From NCBI GenBank assembly GCA_938091985.1, contig CALKOE010000147.1:1-6087 (forward strand): a stretch of DNA of 6,087 bases, read 5' to 3'. The position numbers were made by a program, and so were the translations under genes. Below the pieces are notes generated by a model. It ran no database searches, was not told the origin of the DNA, and worked only from the letters and a program-made list of their open reading frames with translations. Shown piece by piece: positions 1-4,383 of this stretch. This stretch comes from an uncultured Acidimicrobiales bacterium (lineage in GTDB: Bacteria; Actinomycetota; Acidimicrobiia; Acidimicrobiales; Aldehydirespiratoraceae). Position 1 is the stretch's first letter. The number at the start of each line of letters is the position of its first letter.

Positions 1-182
1 TAGAGCGCCGGCCCGATCTCGATCACCGCCGACGACACGGGTCCCGCGGTGGTCGTGGTTGCGACGGTCGTGGTGGTCGGTCTCGTGGTGGTGGGGGCCA
101 AGGTGCCGGTCGGACCGTCCTGCACCGAGCATGCGGCCGCCATGAACAGAGCGACAGCAATGGGGGCGAGCAGGCGACGCAT
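1..182 (-). CDS. Lipoprotein N-terminus, Thr-rich linker (partial, runs off left edge)
   Basis: Only the first 60 codons are visible, so the function is unknown. The protein opens with MRR and a hydrophobic stretch (residues 4-17), then AAAC with Cys18. This is a plausible but imperfect lipobox, because Ala replaces the usual Leu at -3. A Thr/Pro-rich low-complexity linker follows at about residues 27-46 (runs TTT, TTTT, TTTT), and then VSSAVIEIGPAL, which looks like the start of a folded domain. This layout is typical of actinobacterial surface lipoproteins such as solute-binding or sensor proteins, exported and lipid-anchored outside the membrane. The ATG at 180-182 was chosen because it gives the signal peptide and because a TANNNT box (TACCCT) ends exactly 6 nt upstream. 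There is no Shine-Dalgarno, which suggests a leaderless start. A 202-nt gap separates it from the channel-like gene, so it is probably its own transcript. Confidence 0.72.
   Translation of the reverse strand, partial: MRRLLAPIAVALFMAAACSVQDGPTGTLAPTTTRPTTTTVATTTTAGPVSSAVIEIGPAL
26..94 (-). repeat. Low-complexity ACC/ACG codon run (Thr-rich linker)
   Basis: On the minus strand this stretch is an irregular run of ACC and ACG triplets broken by CCG, AGA, GTC and GCA codons. It encodes the Thr-rich linker of the lipoprotein. It is a compositional repeat inside a gene, not a separate element. Such runs can vary in length between strains. Confidence 0.5.
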
Positions 183-188
183 CCTGTC

Positions 189-194
189 AGGGTA
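189..194 (-). promoter_or_regulatory. Putative -10 box (TACCCT) of the lipoprotein gene
   Basis: TACCCT on the minus strand matches TANNNT and is followed by exactly 6 nt (gacagg) and then the ATG. With that spacing, transcription would begin at or beside the start codon. No convincing -35 hexamer is visible. The same spacing occurs before three other genes in this window. Confidence 0.45.
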
Positions 195-360
195 CTCACA
201 CGCCAAAACGAGAAATGGACCGCCCGGTAGGCGATCCATCTCCCAGGGTCACAATCGGGAGTCCAATCCGACAGGTGAGCTGTTGCCGCTGAGCGGCGTC
301 ACCCGTACTACGCACGAGACAGGCCCGAGTCGCGCAATTTCTCGAATTTCTTCCCGATTG

Positions 361-383
361 GGCGGTTTGGCCCAGTCACCGCC
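361..383 (-). terminator. Hairpin just after the channel-like gene; weak terminator candidate
   Basis: GGCGGT (361-366) and ACCGCC (378-383) form a perfect 6-bp stem with an 11-nt loop, starting 1 nt beyond the TGA stop of the channel-like gene. No U-run follows on the minus strand, so it would be a U-less hairpin of the kind proposed in actinobacteria. A smaller hairpin (GCCGC-TGA-GCGGC, 285-297) lies further downstream. The rest of the 183-384 gap shows no gene I can support. Confidence 0.3.
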
Positions 384-384
384 G

Positions 385-1101
385 TCAGCTGTGATGAATC
401 CGGAGTTCACCGCGCGACAGCCGGGTGTTGGGCACGTGCACCGACACGCCATCGGCTTCGATCTCGACCGATGCCGGATGCATCGCCACGATCCGGCCAC
501 TGAGTCCGTCCACCTCGATCTGGTCGCCGACTCGCACGAGCCGGGCCAGATGGCGTCCCGCAGCAAGCTCGCCGCCCATCTCACGACCGCCGAGACCGAC
601 CAACAACGCAAACGCACCGGCAAGACCGAAGGTGGCCGCGCCGGCCATGATGCTGAGGATCGTGGTGTCGACACCCAGCTGGCTGAGGGCGAGCACCGCC
701 GCCACCGCATAGACGAGGAACCGCCCCGAAGCCCCGATCTGGGCCCGAACTCGGCTCGTCGAACCGGCGAAGGCCGTGTTGACAGCCCCGCCCAATGCAA
801 AGGCGATGGCACGACCGGCGATGAGGATCAGTCCAGCGGCGAGGATGCGCGGCGACTTGCGCAGGATGTCGGCCGGGATCGGCTCGAGAGTTTCCGGGTT
901 CACGAACCCGATCGCAACGATCACGCCGAGCGCGGTGAAGAAGAGGAAGAGGAACGTGGCGGTCGCTCGAGCCGCGTCGTGCATCTCGGCACGGTCCTCG
1001 CGACCCTTCAAGATGATCACCCGTACGAGCGCGGCACCGATCACGCCGGACAGGAGTCCGACGATGACCGCACCGGCGGCGTATATCCAGGGATCGATCA
1101 T
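385..1101 (-). CDS. MscS-family channel-like membrane protein, short form
   Basis: This 238-residue integral membrane protein has about five hydrophobic segments (about 6-31, 47-67, 83-107, 127-142 and 148-171). The last resembles the pore-lining helix of MscS: small Ala/Gly residues in AGAATFGLAGAFALLVGLGG, then REMGGELAAGRHLARLVRVGD. After it comes an MscS-type beta domain, with VGDQIEVDGLSGRIV (191-205) and VHVPNTRL (221-228). The protein stops there, so the C-terminal alpha/beta cage of E. coli MscS (286 residues) is absent. The family forms mechanosensitive or small-conductance channels in the cytoplasmic membrane. Whether this one conducts is inference. A Shine-Dalgarno GGAGGAG (1106-1112) lies 4 nt before the ATG. 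That ATG overlaps the anti-sigma stop in an ATGA, so the two are translationally coupled in one operon behind the sigma gene. Confidence 0.8.
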   Translation of the reverse strand: MIDPWIYAAGAVIVGLLSGVIGAALVRVIILKGREDRAEMHDAARATATFLFLFFTALGVIVAIGFVNPETLEPIPADILRKSPRILAAGLILIAGRAIAFALGGAVNTAFAGSTSRVRAQIGASGRFLVYAVAAVLALSQLGVDTTILSIMAGAATFGLAGAFALLVGLGGREMGGELAAGRHLARLVRVGDQIEVDGLSGRIVAMHPASVEIEADGVSVHVPNTRLSRGELRIHHS

Positions 1102-1466
1102 GCTGCTCCTCCATCGGTGTCATCGGCCGTGGTTTCAATGTCATGAGGCTCGTCACCGTCGGTGAGTTCGGGGTCGAGCATCGATCGGGTGAAGTCCCAA
1201 CCGATTGCGAACAGGTCGAGGAGTGCGCCGAAGGCGGCCTCGTTGCGAAGCCGGAGATCCACACCGCCATGGGTGCGCTCACGCAGGTCCTCGGGAGGGG
1301 TCGTCGCCGCCTGCAGATCGGCGACCATTTCCTCATCGAGCGCGGAAAGGACTTCGAGCTGTTCCTGGCAATGCAGGCACCGTTCGATATGAGTCGACAC
1401 CCGGCGTGGTCCGCCGCTGTCGAGCCAGCGCTGCAGCCGCTGGCGATTCGGATGTCGGGCACTCAT
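1098..1466 (-). CDS. Small zinc-finger anti-sigma-factor-like protein (122 aa)
   Basis: Residues 26-33 read HIERCLHC, the H-x3-C-x2-C core of zinc-binding anti-sigma (ZAS) domains, followed by a predicted helix (QEQLEVLSALDEEMVADL). ZAS proteins bind and hold ECF sigma factors until a signal releases them. This gene lies directly downstream of an ECF sigma gene, so it is probably the cognate anti-sigma. No transmembrane segment is visible. The only hydrophobic patch is an amphipathic region at about 77-97 (AAFGALLDLFAIGWDF), followed by an acidic tail. It would therefore be soluble or membrane-peripheral, unlike the common membrane-anchored type. ATG at 1464-1466 is preferred over the in-frame GTG at 1470-1472, because AAGGAG (1472-1477) lies 5 nt before the ATG and abuts the GTG. 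It overlaps the channel-like gene by 4 nt. Confidence 0.75.
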   Translation of the reverse strand: MSARHPNRQRLQRWLDSGGPRRVSTHIERCLHCQEQLEVLSALDEEMVADLQAATTPPEDLRERTHGGVDLRLRNEAAFGALLDLFAIGWDFTRSMLDPELTDGDEPHDIETTADDTDGGAA

Positions 1467-1512
1467 TGCCACTCCTTCATCATTCGGGGATCGGTCATTG
1501 CCATTCCTTCAT
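1463..1512 (-). repeat. 18-bp direct repeat pair at the sigma/anti-sigma junction
   Basis: Plus-strand 1463-1480 and 1495-1512 match at 17 of 18 bases, with a 14-nt spacer and a 32-nt period. On the minus strand each copy reads ATGAAGGARTGGCAATGA. The upstream copy encodes the last residues of the sigma factor (MKEWQ and stop). The downstream copy supplies the Shine-Dalgarno (AAGGAG) and the ATGA start of the anti-sigma gene. The only mismatch turns GAA into GAG, which improves the Shine-Dalgarno. Confidence 0.85.
1472..1477 (-). promoter_or_regulatory. Shine-Dalgarno AAGGAG that decides the anti-sigma start
   Basis: AAGGAG on the minus strand is followed by 5 nt (tggca) and then the ATG at 1466. 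It overlaps the alternative upstream GTG start at 1472, which rules that start out. It lies inside the downstream copy of the 18-bp repeat. Confidence 0.7.
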
Positions 1513-2025
1513 GGCGTCCTTGAGCGCCTTGCGGGCGCGAAACAGACGGGTCTTGACCGTCGGGAGAGGGAGATCGAGCGTCGCCGCGATCTCCTCGTAG
1601 GAAAGATCGTCGACCTCTTTGAGCACGATCAACGAGCGAGCATCTTCATCGAGGTGCTGCAACGCCTGCAGCAAGTCGTCGAATTGGGCGCGACCTTCGA
1701 CGGTGCGAGTCGTCGAGACGCCACCAGGTCCCTCGGGCAGCGTGTCGGGTCCGTGCAGGTCTTCGCGCCGGGTGCGAAGTAGAGAAATCGCGGTGTTGCG
1801 GGCGACCTTCAGAAGCCAATTGCGAGGAATCTCTTCCCCGGGCCCAACCGGCGAGTTTCGCCAAGCTTTGAGCATCGTTTCCTGGACGACATCATCAGCC
1901 AACGACGCGTCATGGACGATCGAGCGCGCGACGCGGTAGACGGCGGCGGCGTGGCGGTCGACAACGACCCGCAAGTCCTCCGGGGTCGGTCCCTCGGGAC
2001 CGTCGACGTCGAGATGAGGAGACAT
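1495..2025 (-). CDS. ECF-type RNA polymerase sigma factor
   Basis: This 176-residue protein has the two-domain layout of extracytoplasmic-function sigma factors. Region 2 spans about 18-87, with DDVVQETMLKAW (44-55, -10 recognition and core binding) and NWLLKVARNTAISLLRTRR (69-87). Region 4 spans about 116-170, with the helix-turn-helix LSYEEIAATLDLPLPTVKTRLFRARKAL (141-168), which would read the -35. There is no region 1.1 or 3. The frame stays open far upstream, but that part is antisense to the divergent gene. The ATG at 2023-2025 leaves the usual short lead-in to region 2 and has AGGGGAG just upstream, with a short 2-nt gap. An ATG at 2040 is the alternative and lacks a Shine-Dalgarno. 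The anti-sigma-like gene follows after 28 nt, then the channel-like gene, so regulation by the former is expected. The regulon is unknown. Confidence 0.9.
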   Translation of the reverse strand: MSPHLDVDGPEGPTPEDLRVVVDRHAAAVYRVARSIVHDASLADDVVQETMLKAWRNSPVGPGEEIPRNWLLKVARNTAISLLRTRREDLHGPDTLPEGPGGVSTTRTVEGRAQFDDLLQALQHLDEDARSLIVLKEVDDLSYEEIAATLDLPLPTVKTRLFRARKALKDAMKEWQ

Positions 2026-2043
2026 GGCTCCCCTGCCCATCGG

Positions 2044-2069
2044 CACGCTCGCAAACCGGGTTAGCTTCC
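2044..2069 (-). promoter_or_regulatory. Possible ECF-type autoregulatory promoter of the sigma operon
   Basis: On the minus strand GGAAGC (2064-2069) is followed by 16 nt and then CGTG (2044-2047). This resembles the common ECF promoter pattern (GGAAC-like -35, about 16 nt, CGTC-like -10). Transcription would start around 2037, giving a short leader that includes AGGGGAG before the ATG at 2025. It is a loose match in a 48-nt gap, so it is only a candidate. Confidence 0.25.
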
Positions 2070-2072
2070 CGG
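2056..2072. promoter_or_regulatory. Inverted repeat CCGGG-N7-CCCGG in the divergent promoter region
   Basis: CCGGG (2056-2060) and CCCGG (2068-2072) flank TTAGCTT, the proposed -10 of the plus-strand gene. A regulator bound here would sit on both the plus-strand -10 and the proposed minus-strand -35. The 5-bp arms are short and chance is possible in DNA this GC-rich. Confidence 0.25.
2062..2067 (+). promoter_or_regulatory. Putative -10 box (TAGCTT) of the degenerate cyclophilin gene
   Basis: TAGCTT matches TANNNT and ends 6 nt before the GTG at 2074, placing the transcription start at the GTG. No purine-rich Shine-Dalgarno with sensible spacing is seen. The -35 is not recognisable. Confidence 0.45.
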
Positions 2073-2073
2073 G

Positions 2074-2877
2074 GTGCCCAAGAAGCAAGAAACCAAGAAG
2101 CGACGCGTGGCGGCCGCCCAGCAAGTGGCCCGCCAGCAGGCCGCAGCGGCCAAGGCCGAGCGTCGGCGACGCCTGATCGTCGGCGGCATCGTCGGCTTTC
2201 TCGCCCTCGCCCTCATCGCTCCGCTCACTGCGGGTCTGATCCTCAACAACACCGATCCGGAACTCCCACCGGTCACCACCACATCGATCTTCGACCTTCC
2301 ATGGGCGACAGGAGAGTTCGCGGGCGCCACGCTCACGACCCCCACCCCTTGCCCCGCAACCGATGGCACGGCCGAGCGCACCACGGAGTTCATCACCGCA
2401 CCGCCGCTGTGTGTCGATCCCGGCGCGGTCTACGAGCTCACATTCGAAACAGCGGTCGGTTCGTTCACCCTGCCGCTCGACACCGCGGTGAACGAGGAAG
2501 TCGCCAACCTCGGCGCCGTGTTCGGTTGGTACAAGACCTATGAGCAGACACCGGTCAACGCGTCGACCGGCGGCCTGCTGTGGGTGGGGAGTCCCGGCGA
2601 TGCGGGGTTCACACTTCCGGTCACCCCTACCGAGACCCCGATCAACGAGCGGTACCCGGTGGGGAGCGTGCTCGCGATTCCCGGAATCAACGGTGGGACC
2701 ACAGGAGCACTCATGGTGGTGCTCGACGACGAGGGCGCCGACGCGGTTCGTCTCGACCCCCGCTATGTCCAGGTCGGCACGATCGACGACCTCACCGATC
2801 ATCGCGCGGTGTTCGACTCGCCGGAGGCCTCCACGACGCTCCTCGTCGATTCGGTTTCGGTCGCCAAGGCCGGCTGA
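2074..2877 (+). CDS. Membrane-anchored, catalytically degenerate cyclophilin-like protein
   Basis: This 267-residue protein has a basic, Ala/Gln-rich cytoplasmic N-terminus (1-33), one transmembrane helix (about 34-57), a TTTS linker and an outer domain. From about residue 91 it parallels the next gene: TPCP, then ER-T-F, then PP-C-D, with two cysteines (93 and 113) at identical spacing. Next come the first cyclophilin strands (VGSFTLPLD) and helix (VANLGAVFGWY). Aligned by eye, the active-site motifs are gone: FHR is replaced around 161-163 (VNA), GSQFF by GALMV (211-215), and the FG near the end by QVGTI. A prolyl isomerase reaction is therefore unlikely. A binding, scaffold or regulatory role is inference. 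The GTG start at 2074 follows a TANNNT box by 6 nt. The gene is divergent from the sigma factor and is followed by a hairpin and its active-looking paralog. Confidence 0.75.
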   Translation: MPKKQETKKRRVAAAQQVARQQAAAAKAERRRRLIVGGIVGFLALALIAPLTAGLILNNTDPELPPVTTTSIFDLPWATGEFAGATLTTPTPCPATDGTAERTTEFITAPPLCVDPGAVYELTFETAVGSFTLPLDTAVNEEVANLGAVFGWYKTYEQTPVNASTGGLLWVGSPGDAGFTLPVTPTETPINERYPVGSVLAIPGINGGTTGALMVVLDDEGADAVRLDPRYVQVGTIDDLTDHRAVFDSPEASTTLLVDSVSVAKAG

Positions 2878-2897
2878 CCGTCTCTGGCCGAGACGGT
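2877..2897 (+). terminator. Strong hairpin between the two cyclophilin-like genes
   Basis: ACCGTCTC (2877-2884) and GAGACGGT (2890-2897) form a perfect 8-bp stem with a 5-nt loop. It starts at the last base of the upstream TGA stop and ends 4 nt before the -10 box of the next gene. No U-run follows. It may be a U-less terminator separating the paralogs, or an operator or mRNA-stability element. Confidence 0.45.
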
Positions 2898-2901
2898 TCG
2901 C

Positions 2902-2907
2902 TATCGT
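2902..2907 (+). promoter_or_regulatory. Putative -10 box (TATCGT) of the active cyclophilin gene
   Basis: TATCGT matches TANNNT and ends 8 nt before the GTG at 2916. This implies a leaderless or very short-leader mRNA. It lies just after the hairpin, so the second paralog may have its own promoter. There is no Shine-Dalgarno before the GTG. Confidence 0.4.
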
Positions 2908-2915
2908 CAGACGCC

Positions 2916-3749
2916 GTGACCACCGACAAGCGAGCCCGCCAGAAGGCCAACCGAGCCAGCCGTGTCGCTGCCGCCGAATCGGCTGCCGCCAAGGAACGAA
3001 TCCGGAGCCGAATCACCACCTACGCGGTCGGTGCCGCGCTCGTCGTGCTGGCGATCGTCGGCGTTGCGATCCTCACCTCCGATGACGACAGCGAGACCGT
3101 CGACCCGGGCATCACCGCGCCGACCACCACCTTCGAGGCGCCTCCCGAACCCGGGGTGTCCGCACCTCCGCTCGGCGGATCGATCGACGGGCCGACTCCC
3201 TGCCCCACCGCCGAGGGCGCCGACGAGCGAATCACCTCGTTCGCCGAGACGCCGCCGATGTGCCTCGACGAGGCCGTGGACTACTCCGCCGTGCTCGACA
3301 CCTCCCTCGGCTCGATCACAATCGAGCTCGACGCCGAGAACGCACCGCTCACCGTCAACAACTTCGTGGTGGTCTCTCGCTATGGCTTCTACGAAGGTGC
3401 GCCATTCCACCGGATCATCCCCGACTTCGTGATCCAGGCCGGCGACGCCGTCGGCCCCAACCTCGGTCAGGGCAATCCGGGCTACGCGGTGGAGGACGAA
3501 CTCCCCGAGGCCGGTGCCTACGAGATCGGTTCAGTCGCTATGGCGAACTCGGGGGTCGACACCAACGGCAGCCAGTTCTTCGTGGTCACCGGTCCCCAGG
3601 GTGTGGCCCTGCCACCGAACTTCTCACTCTTCGGCACCGTGGTCGAAGGGATGGACGTGGTCACCGCCATCGAACAGAGTGAGACCACCACCGGCAACGC
3701 GCCGGTGGACAACATCGTCATCAACTCGGTGACGATCCTCGAGAGCTAG
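2916..3749 (+). CDS. Membrane-anchored cyclophilin-type peptidyl-prolyl isomerase
   Basis: This 277-residue protein would catalyse cis-trans isomerisation of Xaa-Pro bonds in proteins outside the membrane. It has a basic N-terminus (1-33), one transmembrane helix (about 34-53), an acidic then Pro/Thr-rich linker (54-92), a two-cysteine element (C96, C116) and a cyclophilin domain (about 122-277). The signature is intact: FHRIIPDFVIQAGD (164-177) contains the catalytic Arg166, Phe171 and Gln174. NGSQFFV (217-223) and FSLFGTVVEGMDVV (236-249) follow. The loop LPPNF replaces the LDGKH type, so the position of human CypA His126 is a Phe. The GTG at 2916 was chosen because it directly precedes the basic N-terminus and follows a -10 box; the frame is open further upstream only as a shadow of the preceding gene. 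Its 3' end overlaps the convergent methyltransferase gene by 29 bp. Confidence 0.92.
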   Translation: MTTDKRARQKANRASRVAAAESAAAKERIRSRITTYAVGAALVVLAIVGVAILTSDDDSETVDPGITAPTTTFEAPPEPGVSAPPLGGSIDGPTPCPTAEGADERITSFAETPPMCLDEAVDYSAVLDTSLGSITIELDAENAPLTVNNFVVVSRYGFYEGAPFHRIIPDFVIQAGDAVGPNLGQGNPGYAVEDELPEAGAYEIGSVAMANSGVDTNGSQFFVVTGPQGVALPPNFSLFGTVVEGMDVVTAIEQSETTTGNAPVDNIVINSVTILES

Positions 3750-4353
3750 CCGGCCAACGCGCCACTGCCTCGATGAACGGACGCAACGGCGCACTCAAGG
3801 TGGGCACCTCAAATCGCGTCAGATCCGTGACGACCATGCCGCGAGCGCGGATCTCGGCCGGAAGATCGCGGTCGAGGTGCAAACCCCCGGCGGCGCGACC
3901 AACCAAACCGCCGATGGCCAGCGCCCGACCGAGCCGTCCCGACCGTCGCACGGGCTCCACGAAATAGAGACTGCCGTCATCGGCCAACAGGCTGAATATC
4001 GTGCGAAAGAACCAGTCGAGGTTCTCGACGAGCGGCAAACGGATGAGCGAGACGATCGAGTCGAACGGCCCGAGCCCCAGGTCGACCAACGCATCGACTC
4101 CCGCGTCCACGCGCTCGACACCGCCGGGGTCCGAGCGTCCCGTGCCGGCACGCACGTCGCCCACCCGGTCGAGCATGGTGACAGATTCGACTTCGGCCCC
4201 AATCCGGTAGGCGGTGAGGTGGTCAGCCCATCCGCCGAGGTCGAGCACGCGGCCCGTGGCACAGGCCGCAACGGACCGGCGACGGGCGCTCAGCGCGGGC
4301 GCGAGCTCCATCGGAAGGGGGTTCATCCATGCCACAAGGGGCGGCGTCGCCAT
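3721..4353 (-). CDS. Class I SAM-dependent methyltransferase-like protein
   Basis: This 210-residue protein has the outline of a UbiE/type-11 methyltransferase. GRVLDLGGWADH (34-45) stands in for the SAM-binding motif I. MLDR (60-63) marks the end of strand 2. PFDSIVSLIRLPLVENLDWF (96-115) gives motif IV and the next helix, and LLADDGSLYFVEPV (122-135) is the post-motif strand. The C-terminal part includes GGLHLDRDLPAEIRARGMVV and RFEVPTL, as in lipid or small-molecule methyltransferases of this type. Motif I lacks the classic GxGxG, so activity is less certain; the substrate is unknown. ATG at 4351-4353 is preferred over the adjacent TTG, since TAGGTT ends 6 nt before it. An ATG at 4326 is a third option. 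The gene is divergent from aat and convergent on the cyclophilin gene. Confidence 0.72.
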   Translation of the reverse strand: MATPPLVAWMNPLPMELAPALSARRRSVAACATGRVLDLGGWADHLTAYRIGAEVESVTMLDRVGDVRAGTGRSDPGGVERVDAGVDALVDLGLGPFDSIVSLIRLPLVENLDWFFRTIFSLLADDGSLYFVEPVRRSGRLGRALAIGGLVGRAAGGLHLDRDLPAEIRARGMVVTDLTRFEVPTLSAPLRPFIEAVARWPASSRGSSPS

Positions 4354-4359
4354 CAACGA

Positions 4360-4365
4360 AACCTA
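4360..4365 (-). promoter_or_regulatory. Putative -10 box (TAGGTT) of the methyltransferase gene
   Basis: TAGGTT on the minus strand matches TANNNT and is followed by 6 nt (tcgttg) and then the ATG at 4353. Its -35 region would lie over the start of aat. A CGGACA, similar to TTGACA, is present at 4385-4390 with a 19-nt spacer, which is weak support. Confidence 0.45.
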
Positions 4366-4371
4366 CCGTCC

Positions 4372-4377
4372 TACGCT
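4372..4377 (+). promoter_or_regulatory. Putative -10 box (TACGCT) of aat
   Basis: TACGCT matches TANNNT and ends 6 nt before the GTG of aat at 4384. It is separated by only 6 bp from the opposing -10 of the methyltransferase gene, so the two promoters would overlap. No clear -35 is seen. Confidence 0.45.
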
Positions 4378-4383
4378 GCCCAG

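Noticed and set aside
49..1146. Long plus-strand open frame of 365 codons
   Set aside because: It is antisense to the lipoprotein start and the channel-like gene. Its translation is Arg/His/Asp-rich with no domain, while the minus strand gives clear membrane and MscS motifs.
581..1462. Minus-strand open frame overlapping the channel-like and anti-sigma genes
   Set aside because: It is an Arg/His-rich shadow frame spanning two recognisable genes in another frame.
1467..1472. GTG start for the anti-sigma two codons upstream
   Set aside because: The Shine-Dalgarno AAGGAG would touch this GTG directly. Spacing is correct only for the ATG at 1466.
2026..2802. Upstream extension of the sigma factor frame
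   Set aside because: It is antisense to the cyclophilin-like gene, has low-complexity composition, and ECF sigma factors start near region 2 as the ATG at 2025 does.
3877..4383. Upstream extension of the aat frame
   Set aside because: It is antisense to the methyltransferase gene, and Aat proteins have no such N-terminal domain. The GTG at 4384 gives the family length.
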